Part shown: one piece after another, positions 1-9,126 of the stretch
Position numbering within the stretch: position 1 is the first letter of the stretch
How the letters are laid out: each line of letters begins with the position of its first letter
NCBI GenBank assembly: GCA_016281895.1
Contig: JAEEJM010000038.1
Span: forward strand, 1-33,114
Reading direction: 5' to 3'
DNA length: 33,114 bases
Source of the DNA: Clostridiales bacterium
GTDB taxonomy: Bacteria > Bacillota > Clostridia > Oscillospirales > CAG-272
The notes under the pieces: generated by a model
What the model saw: only the letters and a program-made list of their open reading frames with translations
What the model was told of the DNA's origin: nothing
The model's database searches: none
Program-made: the position numbers and the translations under genes

Positions 1-1092
1 GACGTCGACGACATTCTGTACGACTGCAACGGATACGCCCTTGAGCTGCTGAGGCGCAAGTACGGCGACGATCCTGCTCTCGACATAAACCGAATAAAGT
101 CCTGGGGCGTCCAGGGCACGGCCGCCGACGAGCGCCTGAAGTTCTTCTCGGATCCGCAGTTCGTGCGCAGCCAGCCCCTGATCCCCGGGGCAAAGAAGTT
201 CGTGGGCGACCTCTGCGGGTTCGCCGACGTGTTTTTCGTCACCTCCGTCCCGCCCGGCTGCATGAGCGCCAGGGCGGAGAGGCTGGCCGAGGACTTTCCG
301 CAGGTCCCTGCGGGCAACATCATAATGGGCACCCGCAAGGACCTGGTGATCCTGGACATACTGCTCGACGACGCGTCGCACAACATCTCGTCGTCGCAGG
401 CCTCCTATCCGGTACTCATGAGGAAGCCCTGGAACACGTCGCTGTCCGGCCTGCTGTCCGTGAACAGCTATTCGGACTTCGTTCATCTGGCCAAGATCAT
501 AGGCAAGTCGTTCATGGAGAAGCGGCCCGACCTGAGGGCCGGCGGTGTGCTCTGCCTCGTCGGACCGACGGGCACGGGGAAGACGGAGATCGCCGCCGCA
601 CTTACGCGCAGTCCCGGGTTCGAGAAGCCCCTGACCACGACTACGCGTCCGCGCGCCGCCGGCGAGTCCGAGTCGGCCTACAGGTTCGTTACGGACGAGG
701 AGTTCATCCTCGAGCGGGACCGCGGCGAGTTCATCGAGACCACGGTGTACAGCACCTTCTCGTTCGGCACGTCAAGGCGCCACATAGATCCCATCGTCGA
801 GGCGGGGCGGATAGCCGTCATTCCGATAGACATCTGCGGGGCCGTGACGCTGAAGAACGTATACCGCTCAAAGGCCCTGCTCGTCTTCACGGACGGCGAC
901 AAGCGCGCCATACTTACGAACATCCTGGGCAGGGACATTCCGGACGACGACAAGATAAACCGGATCATGTCGATCGACTTCGAGCTGCGCAACATAGAAT
1001 TCTGCGATTTCGCGGTCAGGTACGACGAGGGCGCCGACGCCTGCGTCGCAAGGATCCGCGGGGAACTGGGGCTGGACGGCGGCAATGTTTGA
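1..1092 (+). CDS. HAD-family 5'(3')-deoxyribonucleotidase-like domain fused to guanylate-kinase-like domain (5' truncated by window edge)
   Basis: Frame 1 is open from base 1 (DVDDILYDCNGYALELL...). HAD motifs DVD, VTS and DILLDDASHN, plus NT5C-like PWN; then P-loop GPTGTGKT with TTTTRPRAAGES...YRFVTDEEF typical of guanylate kinases. Confidence 0.8.
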   Translation, partial: DVDDILYDCNGYALELLRRKYGDDPALDINRIKSWGVQGTAADERLKFFSDPQFVRSQPLIPGAKKFVGDLCGFADVFFVTSVPPGCMSARAERLAEDFPQVPAGNIIMGTRKDLVILDILLDDASHNISSSQASYPVLMRKPWNTSLSGLLSVNSYSDFVHLAKIIGKSFMEKRPDLRAGGVLCLVGPTGTGKTEIAAALTRSPGFEKPLTTTTRPRAAGESESAYRFVTDEEFILERDRGEFIETTVYSTFSFGTSRRHIDPIVEAGRIAVIPIDICGAVTLKNVYRSKALLVFTDGDKRAILTNILGRDIPDDDKINRIMSIDFELRNIEFCDFAVRYDEGADACVARIRGELGLDGGNV

Positions 1093-2137
1093 AAAGCTTT
1101 ACGATGCAATAGTGCGGCACGGCACCGTCATCATACACAGGCACACGTCGCCGGACGGCGACGCTCTCGGCAGCCAGCTCGGTCTGGCCGCCCTCATACG
1201 CGACAATTTCCCGGACAAGACCGTCTTCACGGTCGGAGATCCGGCGGGCAGATATTCCTTCATGGAGGGCTCCGGGATGGACGAGATCCCGGACTCCGCT
1301 TACGCGGTCGCGCTGGCGGTGGTCCTGGACTCGGCCGAGCGGGGCCTTGTCAGCGACGGCAGGTACGCCTCGGCCGCGTTCTCGGTCAGGGTGGACCACC
1401 ACATCCTCTGCGACACGTTCACCGACGTTGAGATCGTCGACACCTCCTTCGAGAGCTGCGCCGGGATGATAGCCGCCTTCGCGTCCGAGAGCGGACTCGC
1501 GCTCGGAAAGGCTTCGGCCGAGGCGCTCTTCACCGGCATGGTCACGGATTCGGGGAGGTTCCGATACGACTCGGTCGGCCCGAGGACCTTTGCCCTCGCG
1601 TCCTTCCTTATGTCGGCGGGCGTCGACACCGAAAAGCTGTACAGGAACCTGTACTGCGACTCGCTCGAGAACGTCAGGCTGCGGGCGTCCTTCGCCGGCA
1701 GGATCAAAAAATACGGGGACAGCCCCGTGGCGTACATCTATACGACGGCGGAGGAGCTGCGGGCCCTTCGCCGGGATCCGTTCTCCGTGTCCAGGGGGAT
1801 GGTTGGCGTCATGGCCGACATTCGCGGCATCGACGTCTGGGTCAATTTCACCGAGGCGGACGGCCGCGTGCTGTGCGAGATCCGCTCGTCACGTTTCAAC
1901 ATCAATCCCGTCGCCGTGAAGTACGGCGGAGGCGGCCATAAGAAGGCCAGCGGGGCGGAAGTCCCGGACCGGGAGGCCGCCATGGCCATGCTCGCGGACC
2001 TGGCGCGGCTTGCCGCCGAAGACGCGGCCGGTGCGGACCCGGCCGGCAATGGCACGGACGACAAAGGCTCGGCCGATATAGTCACTGACGGCAAAGTCAC
2101 GGCCGATAACGGCACTGCCGGGGGGAGCGCGTCATGA
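1085..2137 (+). CDS. DHH/DHHA1 family phosphoesterase (NrnA-like nanoRNase/pAp phosphatase)
   Basis: HRHTSPDGDALGS, VDHH and C-terminal YGGGGHKKASG motifs; overlaps the upstream stop by 8 nt. Confidence 0.88.
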   Translation: MFEKLYDAIVRHGTVIIHRHTSPDGDALGSQLGLAALIRDNFPDKTVFTVGDPAGRYSFMEGSGMDEIPDSAYAVALAVVLDSAERGLVSDGRYASAAFSVRVDHHILCDTFTDVEIVDTSFESCAGMIAAFASESGLALGKASAEALFTGMVTDSGRFRYDSVGPRTFALASFLMSAGVDTEKLYRNLYCDSLENVRLRASFAGRIKKYGDSPVAYIYTTAEELRALRRDPFSVSRGMVGVMADIRGIDVWVNFTEADGRVLCEIRSSRFNINPVAVKYGGGGHKKASGAEVPDREAAMAMLADLARLAAEDAAGADPAGNGTDDKGSADIVTDGKVTADNGTAGGSAS

Positions 2138-3114
2138 GCGGCGACGTCAGAGAGAGGATACTGGACAGCATAGCCGGGCACCGTACCGTGATCATCTCCC
2201 GCCACACGAGGCCCGACGGGGACGCCGTAGGTTCCACGCTCGGCCTGGCCGCGGCGCTGCGGCTGTCGTTCCCGGACAAGAGGATACTGCTCGACAACGC
2301 CGACCGCGCGGACTACCTGGCGTTCCTCGGCGACGAGACCTCCAGCCCGTCCGACGGCGACTACTCCGGGGCGCTGGTCATCGTGCTCGACACAGCCACC
2401 GAGGCCAGGATCTCCGGCGACCGCTTCCGCAGGGGGGACATGCTGGTCAAGATCGACCACCATCCTAACCTCGAGCCTTACGGGGATATAAACTGGGTGG
2501 AGGACGGACGGTCCTCGACCTGCGAGATGATAGCCGACCTGTGCCTGTCGTTCCCGGGCGTTCTGAAACTCGACCGCAGGGCCGCCTCGTGCCTCTACAC
2601 GGGCATGGTGACCGATTCGGGCAGATTCCGCTACAGGGAGGTCTCGCCCGGCACGCTTCGTACGGCCGCCGCGCTGCTGGAATTCGGTGTCGACACCGAG
2701 CGCCTGTTCGCCGAGCTTTATTCCGAGAGCTTTCAGGTGCTGAGGTTCCGGGCCGAGCTGACCCGCAGGATCAGGCTCACTCCGGCCGGGGTCGCATGGA
2801 TCAAGATAACGTCGGCCTTCCGAGAAAAGCGCGGGATAAGCCTCGAGGAGGCCAGCAACACGGTCGGCATTATGGACGCCATACGCGGGAGCCTCATATG
2901 GCTGGTCTTCGTCGAGAACGGCGACGGCAGCATCCGCGTGAGGCTGCGCTCGCGCTTCGTGGAGGTCGAGCGGCTTGCCGCGGCCTACGGAGGCGGAGGT
3001 CACGCCTGCGCCTGCGGGGCGACCGTGCACAGCGTCGGTGAGCAGAAGGCGCTCCTGGCCGACGCGGACGCCCTGCTTGCCGGGTTCAAAAAAGAGCACC
3101 CGGAACTGTTCTGA
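2134..3114 (+). CDS. DHH/DHHA1 family phosphoesterase, second tandem paralog
   Basis: SRHTRPDGDAVGS, IDHH and YGGGGHACACG motifs; 4-nt ATGA overlap with the preceding CDS. Confidence 0.88.
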   Translation: MSGDVRERILDSIAGHRTVIISRHTRPDGDAVGSTLGLAAALRLSFPDKRILLDNADRADYLAFLGDETSSPSDGDYSGALVIVLDTATEARISGDRFRRGDMLVKIDHHPNLEPYGDINWVEDGRSSTCEMIADLCLSFPGVLKLDRRAASCLYTGMVTDSGRFRYREVSPGTLRTAAALLEFGVDTERLFAELYSESFQVLRFRAELTRRIRLTPAGVAWIKITSAFREKRGISLEEASNTVGIMDAIRGSLIWLVFVENGDGSIRVRLRSRFVEVERLAAAYGGGGHACACGATVHSVGEQKALLADADALLAGFKKEHPELF

Positions 3115-3122
3115 GGTTAGAT

Positions 3123-3845
3123 ATGAGGATACTTGTAACAAACGACGACGGGATATCCGCCCCCGGCCTGAGAGTGCTTGCGGCCTTTGCCGCGGGCATC
3201 GGAGAGCCTCTCGTGGTGGCCCCCGCGTCAGAGCAGAGCGCCTGCTCGCAGAGCATCACCCTCAGGCGCCCCTTCGAGGTGCGCGGGAGCGACGTGTTCG
3301 CAGACCTCGGCATCGAGGCCTATTCGGTGGACTCCACGCCCGCCGACTGCGTCAGGTTTGCCGCCGACCGCTTCGGGGAATTCGACCTTGTGCTCTCCGG
3401 CGTGAACAGCGGCTTCAACCTCGGCAGGGACATCGCCTATTCCGGTACCTGCTCCGCCGCCTTCGAGGCGACCTACGCCGGCATCAGGGCCATGGCCTGC
3501 TCGACCGATAGGGAAAAGACCGGCATCGCGGCCGGACAGTTGCCGGAGGTCTGGGAGTTCATAAGGGCAAGGCGGCTTTTCGACAGATGCTCCATGCTGA
3601 ACGTGAACATGCACGAGGACCCGAGGGGGATCCGCGTGGTCGGGCAGGGAGGAACGTTCTACCGCGACCGTTTCAAGGATATGGGAAACGGTCTGTACAA
3701 GGCCGGGCTGTACGTCGCCTACGTCCGTGAGGACGAGCCGGACCTGTCCGTTGATACGGGGGCCTGCATGTCGGGCTATACCACCGTGTCCCCGCTGACG
3801 GCCGTCAGGACCGACTTTGCCGCTCTGGAGTCGTTTGCGGAATGA
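3123..3845 (+). CDS. surE: 5'/3'-nucleotidase SurE
   Basis: N-terminus MRILVTNDDGISAPGL, SGVNSGFNLGRDIAYSGT, VDSTPADCV typical of SurE. Confidence 0.93.
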   Translation: MRILVTNDDGISAPGLRVLAAFAAGIGEPLVVAPASEQSACSQSITLRRPFEVRGSDVFADLGIEAYSVDSTPADCVRFAADRFGEFDLVLSGVNSGFNLGRDIAYSGTCSAAFEATYAGIRAMACSTDREKTGIAAGQLPEVWEFIRARRLFDRCSMLNVNMHEDPRGIRVVGQGGTFYRDRFKDMGNGLYKAGLYVAYVREDEPDLSVDTGACMSGYTTVSPLTAVRTDFAALESFAE

Positions 3846-3964
3846 GGCCCGGGACTGCGGCACGAAGGTCCGTTTCCGGCTGAGAGTGCCGCCGGCTGTA
3901 CGCCGGACGAATCCGGTATCCGTTCGGTCCGGATGAGAGCGGTATCCGGACGGTCCGCATAAAT

Positions 3965-4021
3965 GCATAAGATGACCCCGCCGGGCGGTCTTGGCCCGGC
4001 GGGGTCGCCTTATGCTTTTTT
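3965..4021 (+). terminator. Intrinsic terminator between convergent surE and the minus-strand operon
   Basis: GCATAAG-at-GACCCCGCCGGGC-ggtcttg-GCCCGGCGGGGTC-gc-CTTATGC followed by a T run. Confidence 0.9.
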
Positions 4022-4046
4022 TGCTTCTCTGTCGGTCGGACCGGGG

Positions 4047-5360
4047 TCAGCGGACGGCGCTCTTTCTGCGGGAGACCGCGAACGCAGCGGCGGCCGCGCA
4101 GATCGCGACGGCGGCAAGGACGGCGTAGACGCCGGCCGGGTCGCCGGTGGAGGGAGCAGTGGTCTGGCCGGACGTCGTTCCGGCAGCGGCGGCCTTTTCA
4201 TAGGAATCGAGCGAGCAGTTCTGGTCGAACTCGTAGGTCGAATTCCCGGAGCCGTCCTTGTAATGCTTGAGCGAGCCGGTCACTTTGACCGTGTCCCCGA
4301 CGGCTATGACGTCGGCTCCGTCGCCCTTCATGCGGTAGCAGGTGACGGGCTTCGTCGTATCGTTTCCGACCACGATCTTCACGGTGACGTTCTTGTATTC
4401 GGAACTGTATTCGGTGACGATCTCCGTGATCTTTCCCTCGAGCGTGTACGGGCCTCCGGCCAGCGACTTGCCGGCTTCGAGCTTGTAGAGCGCGTCAAGG
4501 ATCTCCGCGGGAGTGGAATAGGTCGGCGCCTCCGGGGCGGTGGCCTTATAGTCCTCGAGGGTGCAGCCGCTGTCGAACTCGTAGGTGGACACGCCGGCCT
4601 TGTTCTGATAGTGCTTGAGCTGGCCCTTGACCGTGACCGTGTCGCCCATCTGGATCGATGCGCACTTGTCGCTGGTGCCGTTGACGAGCCTGTAGCACTG
4701 GACGTCCTTTCCTTCGACGGTTATCGTGACGGTGACGTTGCCGTTGCTGCTGTTGTAGGCGGAGTCGATGTTGTTGACCACGCCGGTAAGGGTGTAAGGC
4801 CCTCCGGCCAGGGTCGTGTTGGGCTCGAGAGCGTACAGGGCGGTGACGATCTCAGCCGGCGTGGTGTACGAGGGGGTCTCGGGTTCGGTGACGACGGCGG
4901 GCTCGCCGCCCAGGGTCACCTCGATCTTCATGATCCTCGCGTGGCCGCTGGACGCGGTGTTGGTGAAGATTACGGACGCCGCGCTGCCGGACCAGGTGCC
5001 GGTGGTGCCGCTGACGGCATAGGTCCCGCCGTCGGCGGAAAGCGTGCCGGTGTTGGACGTCGAGGAGAAGGTAAGGACGATTCCGGTGATCTTGTCGCCG
5101 GTCGAGGCCACCGTCACGGTGTTGCCGCCGTAGGCCCTTGCCGCGGTGCCGTTGTTGTAGTACTTTGGCGTGGTGGAGCCGGTGCCCTTATCGAAGGTCA
5201 CGGTGACGGCGCCTGAGGTGACATCGGTGATCTCGGCGGCGTCGGCAAAGCCCTGCGCCGTCATGTCGATGGTGACGGTCGTGCCCTCAGCGGAAACGGC
5301 CAGGCAGACGAGCGACGATGCGAGAAGGACGGCCAGAATGACCGAAAGTGTTTTTTTCAT
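4047..5360 (-). CDS. Secreted, PSTGD/TM-anchored surface protein with two OB-fold-like ~105-aa repeats
   Basis: Signal peptide MKKTLSVILAVLLASSLVCLAVSA; two copies of YTLxGxV...NVTVxI.V...CYR...VxVTGxLKHY...TYEFDxxC; C-terminus TAPSTGD + TM + RRKSAVR. Confidence 0.8.
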   Translation of the reverse strand: MKKTLSVILAVLLASSLVCLAVSAEGTTVTIDMTAQGFADAAEITDVTSGAVTVTFDKGTGSTTPKYYNNGTAARAYGGNTVTVASTGDKITGIVLTFSSTSNTGTLSADGGTYAVSGTTGTWSGSAASVIFTNTASSGHARIMKIEVTLGGEPAVVTEPETPSYTTPAEIVTALYALEPNTTLAGGPYTLTGVVNNIDSAYNSSNGNVTVTITVEGKDVQCYRLVNGTSDKCASIQMGDTVTVKGQLKHYQNKAGVSTYEFDSGCTLEDYKATAPEAPTYSTPAEILDALYKLEAGKSLAGGPYTLEGKITEIVTEYSSEYKNVTVKIVVGNDTTKPVTCYRMKGDGADVIAVGDTVKVTGSLKHYKDGSGNSTYEFDQNCSLDSYEKAAAAGTTSGQTTAPSTGDPAGVYAVLAAVAICAAAAAFAVSRRKSAVR

Positions 5361-5390
5361 CTGATCAGTATATCCTCCGGTTGAATTGAT

Positions 5391-7763
5391 TTAGCCGATC
5401 TTTTCGATAGTGCAGCCGGTGGTGAACTCGTAGGTGGGAGTGCCGTTGCTGTTGTAGTTTTTGAGCTGTCCCCTGACGGTGACGGTGTCGCCCACCTTGA
5501 TGGTGTCGGCGCCGGTCCCCTCGAGACGGAAGCACATGACCGGATAGTCGTTGAGCCCCGCGACGATAATGGTCACGGTGACGTTCTGGTGCTCCGCGCT
5601 GTAGGGGGTGTCTACGGTCTTGACCACGCCGGCAAGCGTGTACGGTCCGCCGGCAAGCGAGTCGCCGAGGGGCAGGGCGTACAGAGCCTTGACGATCTCC
5701 TCCTGGGTCGTGTACTTCGGAGTCGTGTCCTCGGCGGAGAAGTCGATGCTGTCGAGCGTGCAGCCCGCGTCGAACTCCTTCGTGCCTTTGTAGTTCTTGA
5801 GCTTGCCGGAGACTGTGATCCTGTCGCCGACCTTTACCTTGTCGGCGCCGGTGCCGGTCATGCGGAAGCACTGCACAGGTTTGTCGTCGTGGCCGGCGAC
5901 GGTGATGGTCACGGTGACGTTGTTGTAGCCCGCGTCGAAGGGGGTGTTGACCTTAGTCACGGTCCCGGAGAGGGTGTAGGTGCCTTCCATGGCGGCCCCG
6001 GGGGCCAGGGCGTAGAGCTCGTCGAGGATGCGGCCGGCTTCATCGGAGCCGGTGCCGGGTTCGGATCCCCTTTTGAAGCCGCAGCCGGCGTCGAACTCGT
6101 AAGTGGAGGCGCCGCTGTTGGAGTTGTAGTAGTGCTTGAGGGTGCCGGTCACGGTGATGACGTCGCCGACGGCGATCGTGTCGGCTCCTTCGCCGGTGAG
6201 ACGGTAGCACTGGATGGGCTTGTCGGCCATGTCGCCGACCTGGATGGTGACCGTGATGTTGCCGTGCTGAGCGCTGTAGGGCGTGTCGATCTTGGTGACC
6301 TTGCCGGTGAGCGTGTAGCTGCCGGGAAGGACGGCGCCCTTGTCGAGCGCGTATACGGCGTTGACTATGTCGGCCTCGGAGAGGTCGGCGGGGATGACGA
6401 GGATCGTGAACTCGCGCTGCCGGCTCTCGGATCCGCAGGTCGCGGTGGCGGTGAGGGTGAGCTTCTCGATGGCCTTGCCGACGGTCACGGAGAGCTTGCC
6501 TCCGCTGATCGAGGCGCCGGACGAGCCGGACACCGCCCAGGTGACGGCGACGTCTTTATAAGAGGCACCGGCGGAGGGCAGCTCGATCTCGGAGGTCTTG
6601 CTGACGGACGCGGGGACCGAGAGCGCGTTGAGCTCGCTGCCGGCCTTGTCCGCGGCGGAGACCTCGGTCGAGGTCACCGTGATGCCGCCCGGGCAGGGAT
6701 AGAGCTGGACCTCGTTATAGGAGGCGACGGGGGCTTCAACGTTTACCGTGTAGCCGATGTCGATCTTGGCAAGGTCCTCCTTGAGCTGGGCGACGGTGTA
6801 GGTGCAGGAGGTGGAGAGGAAGAGCCTTATGCTGGCGCCGTTCTTTTCGATGGTGACATAGACTCTTCCGTCGCCGAGGGCCTCGAAGGTCTCGGGGCTG
6901 TTCTTGTTCCACTCGATCTTGGTGATCTTGGCTCCGGTGACGGTCACTACCGTGCCCTGGGCCTTGTCGAGCTCGGCGGTGAAGTCCGTGCCCGCTTTGA
7001 ACAGCGCATCTATGTTTCTCTTGTTGACGGCCGAGGTCTGGACCTTGCCGTCGTCGCCGTACACGAGCGTGTAGGTGCAGCCGGCCCCCATCTCGCGGAA
7101 GGCGTTGTAGATTGAGGTCTTTCCGTTGACGACGATCACGTTGCCGACGGCGAGGTCGGTGTCGTAGGCCTCCTGGGAGTCGCATTTCAGGCGGTAGGCG
7201 AAGTAGCCGTGCTCGCCGTCAAGGTCCTGGAGAAAGACGCCGGTGTTCTTGTTCTCGGCGGAGTAGGGATACTTGGCGACCACGACGCCCTTGACGTTCA
7301 TGGCAGTCCCGGAGGTGTTGGCCTCCCAGTAGTCCCAGTTGGAGATGAGGAACTGCTTGATGACGTAGTTGAAAGCGAACTCGTTCGAACTGAAGCTGCC
7401 GCACTTGACGACGCCCTTGACGGAGAAGGGGGTGTCCTGATCGGCGAACGGATCGACCTTGACCAGGATCTGGTTCTCGTCGGAGGCCGGGACGAGCGAC
7501 ACGTACTTATCGCCGCCTTCGACCCGCCAGGTGACGTCCATGTCGTGGCCCTCGTAGTCGATCAGCTTGGAGGGAAGGGTGAAGCTGGCCGCCACCTCGT
7601 TGGAGGCGCCCGGCTTGTTGAACGTGTAGACGACGTCGGCGGCGGCGTCGACGAGCTCCTGGCTCAGCGGGGCCGCGTCGTTGCCGGGCTTGTTGTTGCA
7701 CGAGCCGAGCAGCAGGGCGGCGCACAGGACCAGTACTAAAAAGGTAATCGATGATCTTTTCAT
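5391..7763 (-). CDS. Lipoprotein with N-terminal OB/atypical-Ig-like regions and three C-terminal OB-fold-like repeats
   Basis: Lipobox LLLGSC; three repeats homologous to those in 4047..5360; ATG at 7763 has AGAAAGG ~10 nt upstream, preferred to the TTG at 7772. Confidence 0.8.
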   Translation of the reverse strand: MKRSSITFLVLVLCAALLLGSCNNKPGNDAAPLSQELVDAAADVVYTFNKPGASNEVAASFTLPSKLIDYEGHDMDVTWRVEGGDKYVSLVPASDENQILVKVDPFADQDTPFSVKGVVKCGSFSSNEFAFNYVIKQFLISNWDYWEANTSGTAMNVKGVVVAKYPYSAENKNTGVFLQDLDGEHGYFAYRLKCDSQEAYDTDLAVGNVIVVNGKTSIYNAFREMGAGCTYTLVYGDDGKVQTSAVNKRNIDALFKAGTDFTAELDKAQGTVVTVTGAKITKIEWNKNSPETFEALGDGRVYVTIEKNGASIRLFLSTSCTYTVAQLKEDLAKIDIGYTVNVEAPVASYNEVQLYPCPGGITVTSTEVSAADKAGSELNALSVPASVSKTSEIELPSAGASYKDVAVTWAVSGSSGASISGGKLSVTVGKAIEKLTLTATATCGSESRQREFTILVIPADLSEADIVNAVYALDKGAVLPGSYTLTGKVTKIDTPYSAQHGNITVTIQVGDMADKPIQCYRLTGEGADTIAVGDVITVTGTLKHYYNSNSGASTYEFDAGCGFKRGSEPGTGSDEAGRILDELYALAPGAAMEGTYTLSGTVTKVNTPFDAGYNNVTVTITVAGHDDKPVQCFRMTGTGADKVKVGDRITVSGKLKNYKGTKEFDAGCTLDSIDFSAEDTTPKYTTQEEIVKALYALPLGDSLAGGPYTLAGVVKTVDTPYSAEHQNVTVTIIVAGLNDYPVMCFRLEGTGADTIKVGDTVTVRGQLKNYNSNGTPTYEFTTGCTIEKIG

Positions 7764-7814
7764 GTTGTACAAGCCTTTCTCTTATATATAGCACATTGAA
7801 GAGGCGGTTCCGGC

Positions 7815-9116
7815 TCAGTCGGCGAAATCGCAGTCGGCAAGTGTGAGGAGCTTCAGCTGGGCGCTGCCCTCGTAGTACTCGACGATCCCGGTCACCGAGA
7901 CGGTCTTTGACGCGAAGCGGGATTCCGTGACGGTCTCACCGGACTCGTCGGTGAGAACCGCAGTCCTTACGGTGACGGCGGAGCCGTCGGGGGCAAGGCA
8001 GGTGAGCGTCATGGCTCCCTTGCTGGAGGAGGACTCGTTCACGGTCGTGTAGACGCTGGCCACGCGGATGCCCTCGATACGGACCAGGGTGTTCTCGAGC
8101 GTGGCGTCGCCGTTCAGCGTCTGGGCGTCGACGACGCGCGGCTCGGTCACGACGTCCTTCTCGAGGATCTTGACGTCGTCGCCGGTCGGGTTGATCAGCG
8201 AGAACGACAGGCCGGACACCTGGAAGCCGAAGGTCTCGTTGTTGTCGGCGGTCCCCGTGACGCTCAGCCTGTAGCCGGGCACGAGAAACTTCGGCGCCAG
8301 CGAGGCGTAGCCGCCGTAGACGTAGACACCGTAATACTGCTGGGTGTCGTCGTCGAAGGCCTGCATGTAGATGCCCTCGCCGCTCTTCTTGGTGACGACG
8401 CCCTCGAAGCGGACCTTGATGCCGCTGTAGCTCTCGCGGTTGAGGACCAGGGACTTGATGGAGAGCTCGACGGCCTCACCGTAATAGAACAGGGGATCCT
8501 GCCTGCCGGAGTAGAGATTGAGCTTCTCGTTGCGGGCGCTGGTCAGGGCCTCGGCGGCCGTAGAGCCGTACCTGTTGGACGAGGCGCTCTTACCCATGGC
8601 CAGGCCGTCGGCAAGGATCTCTATGTTGAGGTTCCTCCACACGTCGCTGCCCTTGTTCTTATACCATACCCAGGCGAGGTAGCGCGAGCCGGTCGAGTCG
8701 AAGTTCGCGCTGCCCTCGATGTCGCTCTCGAGCACGATCTTGTCGGCGTTCTGAAGCTTCTTCCTGGTGTAGATCGAGGCGGGCTTGCCCCAGGGCTCGA
8801 CCTTGCCGGTCGACTCGGGCGTGTCTATGGCGATGAAGCGCACCTTGAGCAGTTCGGTGTGGCTGTTGTTCCAGAAGTGGGCCGTGTCTCCGTCGACCGC
8901 GTGGTCGAGTTTGACGTAGCCGCGCCCGGTCTCGTTGAAGTCGGAGTCGAGGCCGGCGGTGTTGAGGGTGACCGCCGTCGCGTAGTCCGGCAGGTCCGCA
9001 GACCGTTCGTAAGTCCAGGCCTTCTCATCCTCGTTCCCGTTCCTGCAGGCCGCCAGCGGGAGCGCCGCGAACAGCAGGGCCAGGGCGAGGGAGGCCAAGC
9101 GGATCGTCTTTTTCAT
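7815..9116 (-). CDS. Secreted thermonuclease (SNase-fold) lipoprotein with C-terminal OB-like region
   Basis: Lipobox LPLAAC; VDGDTAHF, VRFIAIDTPES (R/D/T/E active-site pattern), GKPASIYTRKKL, SRYLAWVWY as in staphylococcal nuclease-type enzymes. Confidence 0.88.
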   Translation of the reverse strand: MKKTIRLASLALALLFAALPLAACRNGNEDEKAWTYERSADLPDYATAVTLNTAGLDSDFNETGRGYVKLDHAVDGDTAHFWNNSHTELLKVRFIAIDTPESTGKVEPWGKPASIYTRKKLQNADKIVLESDIEGSANFDSTGSRYLAWVWYKNKGSDVWRNLNIEILADGLAMGKSASSNRYGSTAAEALTSARNEKLNLYSGRQDPLFYYGEAVELSIKSLVLNRESYSGIKVRFEGVVTKKSGEGIYMQAFDDDTQQYYGVYVYGGYASLAPKFLVPGYRLSVTGTADNNETFGFQVSGLSFSLINPTGDDVKILEKDVVTEPRVVDAQTLNGDATLENTLVRIEGIRVASVYTTVNESSSSKGAMTLTCLAPDGSAVTVRTAVLTDESGETVTESRFASKTVSVTGIVEYYEGSAQLKLLTLADCDFAD

Positions 9117-9126
9117 GTCGGAAAGC

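Noticed and set aside
1738-3141. 467-aa minus-strand ORF
   Set aside because: Antisense to the two DHH genes, which have clear motifs; no domain of its own.
3963-7115. 417-aa and 508-aa + strand ORFs (3963..5216, 5589..7115)
   Set aside because: Antisense to OB-repeat genes; their Gly/Val/Asp-rich repeats simply mirror the real repeats on the other strand.
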